Part shown: positions 23,896-35,861 of the stretch, in pieces
Layout: each line of letters opens with the position of its first letter
Position numbering within the stretch: position 1 is the first letter of the stretch
From: Annona cherimola
Lineage: Eukaryota; Streptophyta; Magnoliopsida; Magnoliales; Annonaceae
Reading direction: 5' to 3'
NCBI GenBank assembly: GCA_030490835.1
Contig: CM059973.1
Location: 82,103,221-82,167,220, forward strand
DNA: 64,000 nt
The notes under the pieces: generated by a model
Database searches by the model: none
What the model saw: the letters and a program-made list of their open reading frames with translations, nothing else
Told to the model about the DNA's origin: nothing
Translations under genes and position numbers: made by a program

Positions 23896-24210
23896 AGAAC
23901 GGTTCAAAAACATATTTTTTTTGAAATTTTTTATAAATATATTTATTTTATTTTATTTAACTGATAAATGAAGTTTTACCGTTTTTAGATATGTGCATAT
24001 ATTTATTTTGAATTTTTGAATACAAGAGTATTTACGTCATTTTAAATTAAATACTCATGTCTTTGAAAATCCAAAATAAATATATACACATATCCAAAAA
24101 TAGTAAAACTTGATTTTTAAATTAAATTCAACTAGATTATCATGTTTATAAAATAATTTTTCAAAAAATCAAAAATATATTTTTGGACGGGTCTAAAAAA
24201 ACCGTTGCTC
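23896..24210. mobile_element. fold-back MITE family C (same body, different ends)
   Basis: Ends AGAACGGTTCAAAAACATA and, reversed, AGACCCGTCCAAAAATATA. These are unlike A or B. The internal body (GAAGTTTTACCGTTTTTAGA and its complement, with a TTTACGTCATTTTAAATTAA centre) is the one found in A and B. No duplication was read. Confidence 0.55.
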
Positions 24211-24867
24211 TAGTTTATTCATAACACGACAAACTTATATTTTAATTTAAATTGAAAGTTTTAATTAAAATGATAAAAGAATATTTTTAATCTTTTTATC
24301 ATATCTAATTTGATGCAATATTTGTGTACGTGAGGTGTTGCATTTTTGTTATCCGAAAGTTACATAAAGGAAAATACCTCTACCACGATTTTGGTCTCAC
24401 CTTGGTGATTACAATTATAAAATTGAAATTCAAACTGCCTATTACAGTTAAAGCTACTTATTTAATTAAACAGAAAACCAACTTTAATTTAAATCAAATA
24501 TTTGTGTGGTCGAATTAATAAAAGTATTGAAAGTGTAAAATCAAACATAATGAAATTGTTTGATTCAAATCTCTCTCAAAGTTGTTAATTCAAAAATTTA
24601 TGCCATCTAAAAACTTATAGGACCCACTGATCCCTTCTAAGGCTTATAGTAGGGTTGATTAGCCCCTGGTGCCCCTATGATCTCTCTACTTCGTATACTA
24701 ACTACTGGACCCGTTCCCTCATGTCGTGCTCGTGTTAAGATGTGCGTCTAGCATTTAACACTCGAATGGCCTAGAAAGTTAGAATGGACAAAAACATGAC
24801 CCTCCCACACCACCATGTGGAAAAGCTATGCATGCATGGAGACATTGGGCCAACACTCGCTTACTTT
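24211..24867. other. intergenic, no supported gene
   Basis: No gene or repeat boundary recognised. Confidence 0.45.
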
Positions 24868-25149
24868 GGGTGTGTTTGGCAATCGACAAAAAATGTCAAG
24901 TTAAAACTTTTCAATCTAAAACTTTTCACTCTCCATAACTATCATATTTTTTTAATCATTTTTTCACATTTTCTTATACAACTACCCTACTTTTCAATCA
25001 TTTCTACACAACTATCCACATAACTAACCTATCTATTTTAACTTTATCCTCTTTACTACTCATCATTACCCCTATCATATCACATCATTTGACAACTTTT
25101 ACTCTCCAAAACTTTTCATCAAAAGTTTTATTCATTACCAAACACACCC
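24868..25149. mobile_element. Tourist-like MITE, well preserved
   Basis: Starts GGGTGTGTTTGGCAATCG and ends ATTACCAAACACACCC. The 12-bp terminal inverted repeat GGGTGTGTTTGG is exact at both ends. TTT lies on both sides. At 282 bp it is the best copy here for defining the family; the copy at 51487-51768 is very similar in its right half. Confidence 0.85.
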
Positions 25150-26146
25150 TTTGTTTCTAACGAATGTATGTCATCCTCTGCAAACTCACCTTGAAATCTG
25201 CAGACTTTTTGATCCTACGATGAGATCTGCTTCGTTGATAGTGATAGCATGAGTGAAGATTGATCCCCGCATAGAGTGAAAACTATAAAAAGAGTACGTA
25301 GAATCACGTAAGTTTTCGCGTTGAGAACTTTTAGTTTCTTTTTTGTATGAGTTTTTATCATTTTCGCCCTGGGCTTTCGACCATGCTTTATGCTTGTCCG
25401 ATCGAGCGGGGTACATCACACCCATTTGATTAAAATTTAAATACATAGTTGTCAGATGCATTAACGTGTTGGACATTTTGCTGCCAAGTCCCTCTGCCAG
25501 CCACAAGAAACACCCTCTTCAAAAGCACCAATTGCTTTTGACTCCCTCGCTCATAGATCTTCTCTCTCGCCCACTCTTTTTCTCTTGCTCGCTCCGGTTC
25601 TCGCTCCTCGCCTGTCATCGATTCGCGGACTGCATTGGCTCTCTTCATCGTCCTTTTTCTCTTCTCTCATCTCTTCTCTCACTCGCCATCGGAAAGGCTA
25701 GCTGGCCTCCTCCTCTCGCCATTGTGTACCTCTCCCGTCTTATCCAACAACAGCTTCAGCACCATTGTGATGTCCTACTCCTTCCGCCTTTTGCCAGTGA
25801 TAAATTCCACAAAAATCCTCAAGTAGGTTGTAGCTTTTCACCGTTCCTTGATCTCATTCTCTAACTAAGCGATTCATGTGGTGGGCATGGAGCAAGGTAA
25901 CACCTAGTTTCGTGACCTCTTTTAATAAGGTTATGCTAAAACTGTGATATGAAAATTTCTATGTTTTCAATGCCAAATAAAACTAGACTCTTGATTAGCC
26001 AATTGCAATTCCAAATCTTTCCAATCGAGCTTGTAAACATGGGAGAGTGTGTCTAAATTGGACAAGCATCTAAGTGTAGACGACAGGACATCTAAGTACC
26101 CTACATGTCTTGACATTTTACATATAAGAGATTGGCAGCCATTGAA
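25150..26146. other. CT-rich segment without a supported gene
   Basis: From 25545 to 25800 the sequence is unusually CT-rich (repeated CTCTC, TTCTCTCATCTCTTCTCTCA) and resembles a plant 5' leader followed by a possible donor (AAG then GTAGGT-like near 25820). The open frames are low-complexity leucine/serine strings. It could be the leader of a lost gene. Confidence 0.35.
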
Positions 26147-26413
26147 GGGTGTGTTTGGTAACGAAGAAAAAATGTCGAGCTAAAACTTTTCACAATTTTT
26201 TATAATTATTTTTTAAATCTTTCTATACAACTATTTTATTTTTCAATTATTTTTATACAATTTTCTACACAACTAACCTATCTATTTTAACTTTATTCTT
26301 TTTACTCTTCATCATTATTCTTATCATATCACATTATTATTTTTTTATCAATTTAACAACTTTTACATACAAAACTTTTTATCTAAAAGTTTTATCACTT
26401 CTCAAATATATCC
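26147..26413. mobile_element. Tourist-like MITE
   Basis: Starts GGGTGTGTTTGGTAACG; the right end CTCAAATATATCC is a diverged inverse. Internal blocks CAACTAACCTATCTATTTTA and ATCATATCACATTATT match other copies. Confidence 0.7.
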
Positions 26414-26989
26414 AAAGTTTAGCTTTTGGTAGCGTTATTTGACTCTAAAACTAAATTCTAAAAGAGTCGAAATGTAATGCTCATATCCAAACAAACGATC
26501 TTGAGCTATGAGTTTTAGGTCTCACGATCTGATATTCTCCTCTTCGACTTAGCAACTCAATCATATAGTTAAAAAATGTGTCACATTATATTTAACCTAA
26601 TACTCAATTATAAACTCGCAATAACTCTCCTTTTTTAATGTGAGATTAGTCTTTGGACTGTTACACATCTGTTTCTAAAATTCAAAAAATAAAACCATAT
26701 TGGCAAAGGGATAAATTATCATAGTTGTGAAAAGTTATAGAATCTATGCTACAAGTACTCCATTTGGATAAAAGTTGATTCGACTACAATCTACACAATG
26801 ACAAGGTTCAAACTAACCACGACAACTAAAAAGCCTCTCATATTACAGCCTTGAAGTGTAGTCGTTGATGACCAATAATATGCAGAGAAATTAGTAATCA
26901 ACAACAATAATAATAATAACATATCGATTTTATCATTTAGAAAAATCAAAATTTCGATTTCGAAACCAATCTAAGGGCATGACAGCACA

Positions 26990-27213
26990 CTCTGGAGCTA
27001 AAACTAAATTTAATCAAGCAAACACCAACTAAAAGCATATAAAAGCAAAAAAAAAAAAAAAAAAAAATCATGAATCTACCCACGTCCAAAGTCGAAACTA
27101 AGTCGCGAACCTGCCCATAGGGCAGTTGGTTTCGCGTGTGGGTTTCGTGCCCACCGACCGGGATTCAAGTCCCATCTCCAGCGGATGCCATTGAGCGGGG
27201 TGCTCCGGCAAAT

Positions 27214-27253
<40 letters not shown>

Positions 27254-27330
27254 GAAACTAAGTCTAATCTAGCAAACACCACCTAAAAGCGTAAAAACGC
27301 AGAAAGTTTTTCACTAATCCACCCATCAAG
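26990..27330. repeat. diverged direct duplication interrupted by the SINE
   Basis: AAACTAAATTTAATCAAGCA then AACACCAACTAAAAGC at about 27001-27036 is matched by AAACTAAGTCTAATCTAGCA then AACACCACCTAAAAGC at about 27256-27291. An A run (about 27047-27067) follows the first copy. Confidence 0.55.
27105..27247 (+). mobile_element. tRNA-derived SINE with A tail
   Basis: Box A (TAGGGCAGTTGG, 27118-27129) and box B (GGGATTCAAGTCCC, 27160-27173) are spaced as in a tRNA-derived pol III promoter. The unit ends in an A tract of more than 30 bases. The 17-bp AAAGTCGAAACTAAGTC is present exactly on both sides (27088-27104 and 27248-27264), a target duplication of the length expected for LINE-mediated insertion. 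This is a recent insertion. The stop-poor frames across it are accidental. Confidence 0.9.
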
Positions 27331-29600
27331 CAACAATTCGGCATGCAAATCTCCGCACCTGTTAGATTCATTCCTTCAAAATTAGATTCCACCACTTTTA
27401 ATTATTCACTTCTCTTTCTTTTCTAGCACAATAAAATAACGCACAGAGAAAGCGATAACTGAGTGAGGGAGAAGAGGATCGAGTGAGAGAGTCGGCTTTT
27501 TGGTAGCAATGAAATGAGACGTGGCTACAGATTCAGTCAACCAAATGAGTGTGAGAGAGAGAGAGAGAGGATGGGAGATGCATATAGTAGCTACAAAGAA
27601 GAAGACGAGATGAGAGAGAAGCTGGGAAGCCATTCAAATGGAGAATGAGATCTGAGAGAGAGGGGAGAGAGGCTTGTGCTTTAAAAATTGTCACCACAAC
27701 AGTTGCAAGTCTGGCAAAGGGGCTTGCATGTGAATTTTTTTGGTAATTAATGTCGCTGATTAGTTACTTTTGGAATTTAAATTTTAACAGATGAGATTAT
27801 AGAAATTGGGGACAAAAGACATTCATGTCTGGTTAAAAACCCCAGGCATTTACACTTGGGGTAAATGCTCAAAGAGCCCCAAATTCAGGGGAAGCTGTTC
27901 CCGTGTTTTTCTCATGGGAAGCAACATCTTCACCGTCAATTTTCAGTTGATGGCTAAGATTGAAAATGATATTTTAGGAAGCTAAGAAAATCAGAAGGGA
28001 GGCGCGGAATTCTCGACATGTCACTCGCGCATCTCCCGCTCCATCTGTCTTCCTCCCTCTCGAGCAAACAATCATGGCTGGTGTGGTGTTGATTGTGGAG
28101 TTTAGTTGGGTTTTTTGTCCTTTTGTCCTTTCCATTTTCAGTCTAGTCTTTCCCACAACCATGCAAAGGGCAGCGAATGTGCAACCATTAGTTTTGGGAT
28201 TTCTTTGCTGATGCCGGATGGATGCAAGTTGCCTACGGATTTTTGCAGATCAGTTCTGGTGCCCATATAGCTGGTTTGGAGAACTCCGATGCCAAACTCA
28301 TCACTGCGCTAATTGCGTTCGATAGAGTAGTTGTTCCTCCTCCCTCATAGCATGGAGATTAAAGTAGAAATTGTAAGATTTCAAGGTTGAGATTACTGGA
28401 TTCATTAGAGCTGTGACGATGTGCAGATTGGTTTCGAGTTTAATGCCCTATTGTAATTGGCGACAAGGCTAGATGATGAAGTTATTGTCGATTGTCGGTT
28501 CTTGGAGAGAAATTGATGCCAGCGTTGTGAGCAAATAGGTAGCAGCTCACAACAGATCGGATTTTGTACATGCAACTCAGTTTTCGTTTGCTGAATTTGA
28601 TGGGTGGCAGATTGTAGGAGCGATAATGCAATATGTGGGTGGTTTTGCAAAATCTATGGAAGAGAAAATAAGTAGCGTCGATTTGGCAGATGGTGGCTCA
28701 GGCCAGCCATGACGGATTTTACTATTTCGAATTTTACTATTGGCCGTTCTGCTCTGATTTGGAGCAGGAAAACCGGGAGCAATGGTTGTCTTTGATTTGG
28801 GGAAGATGGTGGAGAAGATGGAGTATGATAACGGTACTACAGCAGTGTGCAAAAATTTCATGTACATGCAATTTTGGTTTTAGAAATACGAACCATTAAA
28901 ATATTTTCAATTTTGCGTCAATCATAATGATAAATGAAAAATACTTCCTTAAATCACCTAAATACAAATTTTATTTAATATAAACAATATTTGTTTTTGT
29001 TTAAATTTTATTATTTTTAGCTTGTGTTTTTACTCACACAAATGTTACAATAAAAAAGCATGGATGGTTAATCAAAATAATTATTTCTATGTACTTCAAA
29101 AATATAATTATTCACAAATATAAAAATACAATCATTAACCAATCTAAAAATATTTAACATTGCTTAAAATAACGTGAAATTTCAAAACCCAAAAATTAAA
29201 ATTGCTTTCCCAATTTGAATAAAATAAATTTAAAGACGAAATATACTTATTAAATTCTAAAATAAAAAATCTAATATTCTTGTAATCTATGTGCGGATGT
29301 TGCCAAAATATTTTTGAAATTTTGGGCAATCGGATTTCAGGCCTCCATTCGATCTTTAATAAACTAAATTGGCCAAGAATAGAAAAATAAATGTACTTAA
29401 AAGCCCTCAAGTGTGCTTTTAAATTGAAAATTAAGTTAATCAAATATTTATTTTCTTCTAGTTTAAAAATATTTTTGTAAATTTCAAAATAAAATTCAAT
29501 ATTTAATATGTTTTAATTTTTTTATAATTATAAAAATATTATTTGAGGTAATTTTTGATAATTCTATTGATTAAATTAAATTTAAATAAATATTTATTTT
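27331..29600. other. non-AT-rich island, no supported gene
   Basis: The stretch 27880-28860 has clearly higher GC than its surroundings and contains no element ends I can see. I tested both strands for a protein family and found none; open frames are short and interrupted. GA repeats occur near 27540-27570. After 28870 the sequence becomes AT-rich. The island could be a gene relic or a non-coding transcript. Confidence 0.4.
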
Positions 29601-29630
29601 TATTTAATTATTTTAATTTAGATACTCTTA

Positions 29631-31060
29631 GGATTAACCTATTAATATAAAAAAATTAGATGTGCTTAAATGCGGTTAAATACGGTTAGATATGGTTAGA
29701 CCAGGTTAAACGCGATTAAATGCGATTAGATGTGGTTAGATTTAGGTAAATTTTATTAAATCATATTATCTGAATTTAATTTCAGATATTAAGGTATAGG
29801 TTACCTAAAGAGGAGCCTATAATCATATTACATGTTTTAAATTAAGATTAGCTTATTGATATAAAAATTGGATTGGGTTAGATGTAATTATATGCAGGTA
29901 GATGTGGTTAAAAGTGATTAGATGTGGTTAGAAACGATTAGATATAGTTAGATTAAAGTAGATTTTACTAAATCAAATTATCTAAATTTTAATTTTAGAT
30001 GTTAAGGTATAAATGATGTAATAAGAGCATACAATCATTTTATAAGTGTTAAATTAAGATTAACTTATTAATATAAAAATTAGAATTAATTAGATGTGAT
30101 TAAATGCTGTTAGATGTTGTTAGATGTGGGTGTAGTTAGATGTGGTTAGATGCGGTTAGACGCAGTTAGATTTAAGTGAATTTTATTAATCATAGTATCT
30201 AAATTTTAATTTTAGATATTAAGATATAAATGATCTAATTAAGAGCCTATAATAATATTAAGGTGTTAAATTAGGATTAATTTATTAATATAAAAATTAG
30301 ATCCGATTAGATATGGTTAGATGTTGTTAGATGTAGTTAAACATGGTTAGATACAGTTAGATTTTAGTAAATTTTATTAAATCATATTATCTGAATTTTA
30401 ATTTTGAATATTAAGGTATAAATGACCTAATAAGAGCTTATAATCATATTACTAGTGTTAAGCTAGAATTAACTTATTAATATAAGAAATTAGATGCGGT
30501 TAGATGTAGTTAGACGCAGTTAAATATGGTTAGATGCGGTTAGAAGTAGTTAGATGTGATTAGACATGGTTATATATAATTAGGTTTAAGTGGATTTTAT
30601 TAAATTATATTATCTAAGTTTTAATTTTGGATATTAAGGTATAAATGACCTAATTAGGAGTTTATAATCATATTATAGGTGTTAAATTAGGATTAATTTA
30701 TTAATATAAAAAATTATATGCAGTTAGACATAGATAGATACTGTTAAATGCGGTTAGATACGATTATATATTGTTAAATTTAATTACAACCATTAAATTC
30801 TGCCAATTAAACTTTAAATTATGTACAAAGGGCATAAATGACATTATAAAGACTACAAAATCACATAACTAGTGTTAAATCATAATTAACATATATAAAA
30901 TAAAAGTTAGATGTGGTTAGATGCGATTAGATGCTGTTAGAAGTGGTTAGATTTAGTTAGATGTTGTTAGAAACGGTTAGATGTGGTTAGATGCGATTAG
31001 ATGCGGTTAGAAGTTGTTAGATTTAGTTAGACGTTGTTAGAAACGGTTAGATGAAATTAG
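29631..31060. repeat. two-level tandem array: ~210-bp units with 10-bp sub-repeats
   Basis: The anchor GGATTAA(C/T)(C/T)TATTAATATAA recurs near 29631, 29845, 30058, 30274, 30475, 30689 and 30883, a period of about 195-216 bp. In each unit the anchor is followed by a run of a 10-bp motif close to GGTTAGATGT, with variable middle bases. A conserved AT-rich segment (AAATTTTAATTTTAGATATT, AAGGTATAAATGACCTAATA) follows. The last unit keeps mainly the 10-bp runs. No coding content. The motif contains GGTTAG but is not the plant telomere repeat. Confidence 0.9.
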
Positions 31061-32029
31061 ATGTGAAAAATAAAAAATATTATTTAATTTTAAAAAATTC
31101 AGAAATAAATATTGAAATTATTATCTTTGAGAATACCTTATTTATATAAATTTTAAATAATATAACATAATTTCTAATATAAAATATATTTTTCGACTTT
31201 ACCAATTATAATGAAATCTTAGTAAAAATAATATTTTCTACAAAAATATTTTTACAAAATGTCATATAATGTAAACTATGTTTATTTATTTTAGTAGTTG
31301 ATCCGCCAAATGAATGGATTGGATTACATTTTGTGTACATTTAATATAAATTTTATCAAAAAATTAAACATACTCATATTTTCAAACAAATATACTTACA
31401 CTGTCAATTTGCTAAAATGCCCTTACATCCTATTTTTCTCTCACGAACCGCTTCCCATGAATTGAGCTCCATGCTCAAAACTTTTGTATTACTATGTCCT
31501 TTCTAAAAGTTCTATAAAGTAACTTTCTAAATTTGGGAATAAGATATTTTATCAAGGAACACCCTCCAATCCTTCGTTATATGATGAAATTCCCTTTTTC
31601 TCTAGTTTTTTAGAAGGCCCCAATTCTTATGGATTTTTCTTTTTCACCTCTGTTTCATAGTTCTTTCTTCATACTTATCCTTTAAAGTATCAACCTTGTT
31701 GTGATTAACAATTAACATTTCCAACCCTCATAAAAATATTTGTAAATAGATAAATAATTCTATAAATTATTATAACATTATATTAAACTTATGAATGAAT
31801 TTAATTGATTTTTATATTTTTACATATGATTATAAATATTTTTTAATAAATGTACACAAATTACAACTCATATGATATTACAATTAAGTTCAATAATCCT
31901 AGATAGAAGACAATAATAAACTTCCAAAATTTACATGGAAAATAACAAGTTCCAATTTACATGGAAAATAACAAGTTCCCACCTATCTGCACAGGAGACG
32001 ATATGCTTCCTATTATCAAGAGAAAAATC
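31061..32029. other. AT-rich intergenic DNA
   Basis: No gene or recognisable repeat boundary. Confidence 0.45.
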
Positions 32030-32115
32030 AAATGCTCCTACTACATGGGATGGGGTTCGAACCTACATCCTTAATGACGCAACCAGCGTTATTACCACTT
32101 GGTCGCTACCTGAGT
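32030..32115 (-). mobile_element. tRNA-derived SINE head, minus strand
   Basis: On the minus strand a box A-like GCGACCAAGTGGTAA (near 32091-32105) is followed at tRNA-like spacing by a perfect box B GGTTCGAACCC (near 32053-32063). There is no closing acceptor stem, so this is a SINE or tRNA relic and not a tRNA gene. Tail and duplication were not found. Confidence 0.55.
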
Positions 32116-33268
32116 TGCACGATTATAAATATTTTAAAGCAAGTATGACCCTGTTAAAAATTTAATTGAAATAATTATTGATAACATAATAAATGAAATG
32201 ATTTTAATTAAAATAAGTAATTGAAATTTAATTTAATTATCAAATTGAGCCAAAGTAGGACACCAAACATTGAAGAGTGCGGTAGTGGTAACGGCAACAC
32301 TAAAGTAGTCCCCTGCATTCAAACCTCCACTAAAGTTATGCTTTTTATGTATCCTTCTCACATTGTTATCATAGATGGTTTATAGTGTCATTATTGGGAT
32401 ATAATAGCTGGTTTACACGGGGATTCTGCTGTTGGCTTGGATGACATGCAGAGCCCGAGCTATCTAGCTTATTCAAATGATGTAGACTGGTGCAGTGGCC
32501 GTGTCTATCATTGGCCATACTAAGTGCCTGCCCATGTCATGCATGCTTTTTACGCATGCTCCAGATTTTAGTTGGGGTGCAAATTTAAATTAAAAACATC
32601 CTGAAAACGAATCCTATCCTATCAACTTGTTTCTCTCTGACCAGATACCAATTGCAAATGCAGACTTGTTCGGAGACATACATCTTAGGTGCCTCGTCTC
32701 TTTTGGATGTCTCATTGACCCGAAACAACATTTTTAGTAGCCCCTTAACTGGAATTGGTTATCAGTCTCACTCATATCATCACCATTAGAATCTCATACA
32801 CTCGCATCATGTAGGCTAATAAAGCAGAAAGTGCCATTTAGGATTTGATGGGTAAGACAACGATTTCATGAGGGCTGTTTGATATTTATACGTAGAGAAT
32901 GGACCTGGGATAGATTCTGATCATTTCTGTACATGCCGAGTCACATCATTTGACAAATGTCATACTGAAAATTCACAGATTTCCTTAGTGGGTTGGTGGT
33001 GAAATAATCGCATGCAATGCTGCCGCTGCTGCCGCGGCATTTTCCCCTAGTGGGATAATAACGCCTGAGAAGGACACTCGCCACCAATCATTTCTACGGT
33101 TGGAGGATGAACCACTGAAAAATGTTCTCTCCAACCGTCGCATCAATTGCAATTATTGATACATTTATCCTGGATTTTGGATGCTCACGCCAAATCCACT
33201 AACGAGCTCTGTTTCTATGTGGAATATATTTGAAAGAGGTCGCAGTAGAAAGAAACAGGGTATAAAAC
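32116..33268. other. intergenic, no supported gene
   Basis: Balanced composition from 32270 to 33250. No domain or splice structure could be recognised on either strand. Confidence 0.45.
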
Positions 33269-33633
33269 GGATCCCAATCATATACACCCGGGTGCATTCA
33301 GCCTCAATGCACCCGGGTGTACTACACCCATTTTTTTTTATTTTTTTTTGAAAATTTTTTTACACAATGGTTAATCTAGGTTTATTTAACATATGTATCA
33401 ATTTTTACTATTTTTGGAGACTTTTAGATTAAAATTACCGAAAATGCCACTGATTTTTAAAAATCTTAAAAAAATATCTAAAAATCTCCAAAAATAGTAA
33501 AAATTGACACATATGTTAAACAAACCTATATTAACAGATTCATGAAAAAATTTTCAAAAAAAAATAAAAAAAGGGTGTAGTACACCCGGGTGCATTGAGG
33601 CTAAATGCACCCGGGTGTATATGATTGGGATCC
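33269..33633. mobile_element. fold-back MITE family A, copy 7 (complete arms)
   Basis: Exact 9-bp duplication GTATAAAAC (33260-33268 and 33634-33642). Ends GGATCCCAATCATATACACC match in inverted orientation. Each arm contains the palindrome CACCCGGGTG twice, separated by GCATTYAGCCTCAATG. The interior hairpin is slightly shortened compared with copy 2. At 365 bp it is the best copy for defining the full arm. Confidence 0.93.
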
Positions 33634-33642
33634 GTATAAAAC

Positions 33643-35452
33643 GTGAGGTCAGTTTGCTAATATAAAAATTATATCACTTTTTTTTCACCTCTTTTGACAC
33701 GATTTCACATCTTTAACTACCTAGAAATGCTATTTTTTAGATTATTATCTATATTTTGAATTATTATTTTATATATTTTTTTATATAAGTATACTATATA
33801 TTTTTCAATAATTTCTCCACAAAATTTTCCTCTTTTTTAATCATTGCAAACAAATACGTTAGTAACAACTTTTATTGGCAACCAAAAACTCTTTATTAGT
33901 TGAAGAAAAATTTTCCTTGCTTATAATGACGTAAGAAAAAAGTTCTTTACTTATAGTTGTGCTTTTAGAGACAAGGAACAATTTCCTTGCTTATGGATCA
34001 AGTTTTTTTTATTATTAATATGTGTTATTAACAATTCTTCTTAATATAAGTTATTTGACAAATGCCACAAATTTTTTAAAATCAAGTTTTTTAGCCATTA
34101 AAATTTAATTTTTGGCAAGAAAATTTTAGTTGTCATAAATCAAAATTTTTTTTAGTGATTCTAGAGGAGGATCATTCATCGCATAATAATTAGATCTATG
34201 AATTCTTAAATATAAAAATAAAAATAATGAAAATATAATAGAATAATTTATAGTTACGCCCACATGCTGTGACCATACTATAATTTCAAAAGTATCCAAG
34301 TAGCTTTAGAAATTACAAATAACTTCTCACATAGTTTGCATGTATTGCATATTATGTGAGGATAGTACATAATTTTGAAAATTAAGTAGATATATTTGTA
34401 GTCCATTTAAATTATGAGGGTATATTTGCTGAACATCGATGAGCAGCTTAAGTAAAATAAAAAGAATATTTGGTATAATCGAATTAGATAGTTTTAAAAT
34501 CGTTAGTATGGTTTGGTAAGATTGAAATCCTAGAGTGAAGAATAACATAATAATCTGTCTTCACTGGTCTTAGGTTTTTGTGGACGGGGTAAGTTTCTTA
34601 CGTGCGACCAAAATAAATTTTTTTTTTTTTTTATGTTTTTTTTTATAGATGTATGGCTTCACTTAGATTTTTTTCCTTATGTGAAATTTGGTAATTTTAT
34701 GATATGTATCTATGTCCATTTTGTTGATTTTTTAAAATATTAAAATATCTAAAATTTTTGATAGATTTCAACTGAGAAGTATCTAAGTATGATCCACACA
34801 AATATAATTATAAAAATACTTTTAACGTTATGGAATCTCTGAGCTTATATACATGTGGATAATGATTTAGTGCAACTCATAGGTCCACACACGCCTTTGC
34901 TTTGTTATTTAAAAATATTTTTTAACATCAAACCATTATAACATTCATTCATAGTATTTGCAACCAAAAATATATATAAAAACTATTTCAATTTATATTT
35001 ATATTTTTAATTTAATAGTTATGTATTCACTTCCAAATGATGTTAAATTTTGGAAAATAAAACTTTTTAATCATGCAATTTTTTGTATTATAAATAAAAC
35101 CTATTAATAAAGATACTAAATGGTTTAAATTTTTTTAAATTTTCAAATTTTAAAAAGTGAAATTGTGCAAGTTATATTTAAAATCTATTCACCAATTATA
35201 TTTAAAATTACTTGATAAAGTGGTATATCAATTTTCATTTAAATCGGATATGTACGTATTCACTGTTAGAATGTTACAAAATCAACATAACAAGATAGTT
35301 AGGTCTAAATATCAATTTTAAATTTATATGTTTAACATCTAAATCATTTTAGATATAATTTATATATAGATAAATAATAATATAAAATATTAATATATGA
35401 AATATACACGTGGCCCCATTTTGACGTGAACCGTGCATTACTACCGCATGGG
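33643..35452. other. AT-rich intergenic DNA
   Basis: No gene, RNA gene or clear element boundary was found. Confidence 0.45.
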
Positions 35453-35461
35453 AACCTTTCT

Positions 35462-35861
35462 GGGTCGCGATTTCCTGTACTCCGGAGCACTGAGCTTGAG
35501 TGCACCTGGGTACATTAACCCATTTTTTTATTTTTTTGAAATTTTTTTATACAAGTGTTAATCTAAGTGTGTTTAACATGTGTATCAATTTTTACCATTT
35601 TTAGAGTATTTTAGATGTTTATTTTTGATTTTTGAAAATAAGTGGCATTTTAGTAATTTAAAATTACCTAAAATGTCACTGATTTTTAAAAATAAAAAAT
35701 AAATATCTAAAATATTCCAAAAATCGTAAAAATTGACACATATGTTAAATACACTTAAATTAACACTTGTATAAAAAATTTTCAAAAAAATTAAAAAAAT
35801 AAATTTAATGCACCCCGGTGCACTGAAGCACAATGCACCAAGATGACGGAGATCGCGGTCC
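35462..35861. mobile_element. fold-back MITE family A, copy 8
   Basis: Flanking 9-mers AACCTTTCT (35453-35461) and AACTTTTCT (35862-35870) differ at one base. Ends GGGTCGCGATTTCC and, reversed, GGACCGCGATCTCC. Arms keep GTGCACCTGGGT and GTGCACCGGGGT variants of the core; the hairpin (AAGTGGCATTTTAGTAAT and complement) is intact. Confidence 0.85.

Noticed and set aside
25466..25864. 132-codon leucine/serine-rich open frame
   Set aside because: It is a translation of a CT-rich tract; low complexity explains the lack of stops.
29631..31060. Interstitial telomere repeat
   Set aside because: The unit contains GGTTAG, but the period is 10 bp with extra ATGT bases and does not match the plant TTTAGGG repeat.
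29631..31060. CRISPR-like array
   Set aside because: The repeats are imperfect, contiguous, lack unique spacers and sit in plant nuclear DNA.
32030..32115. Functional tRNA gene on the minus strand
   Set aside because: Boxes A and B are present, but I could not form an acceptor stem, so a SINE head is the better call.
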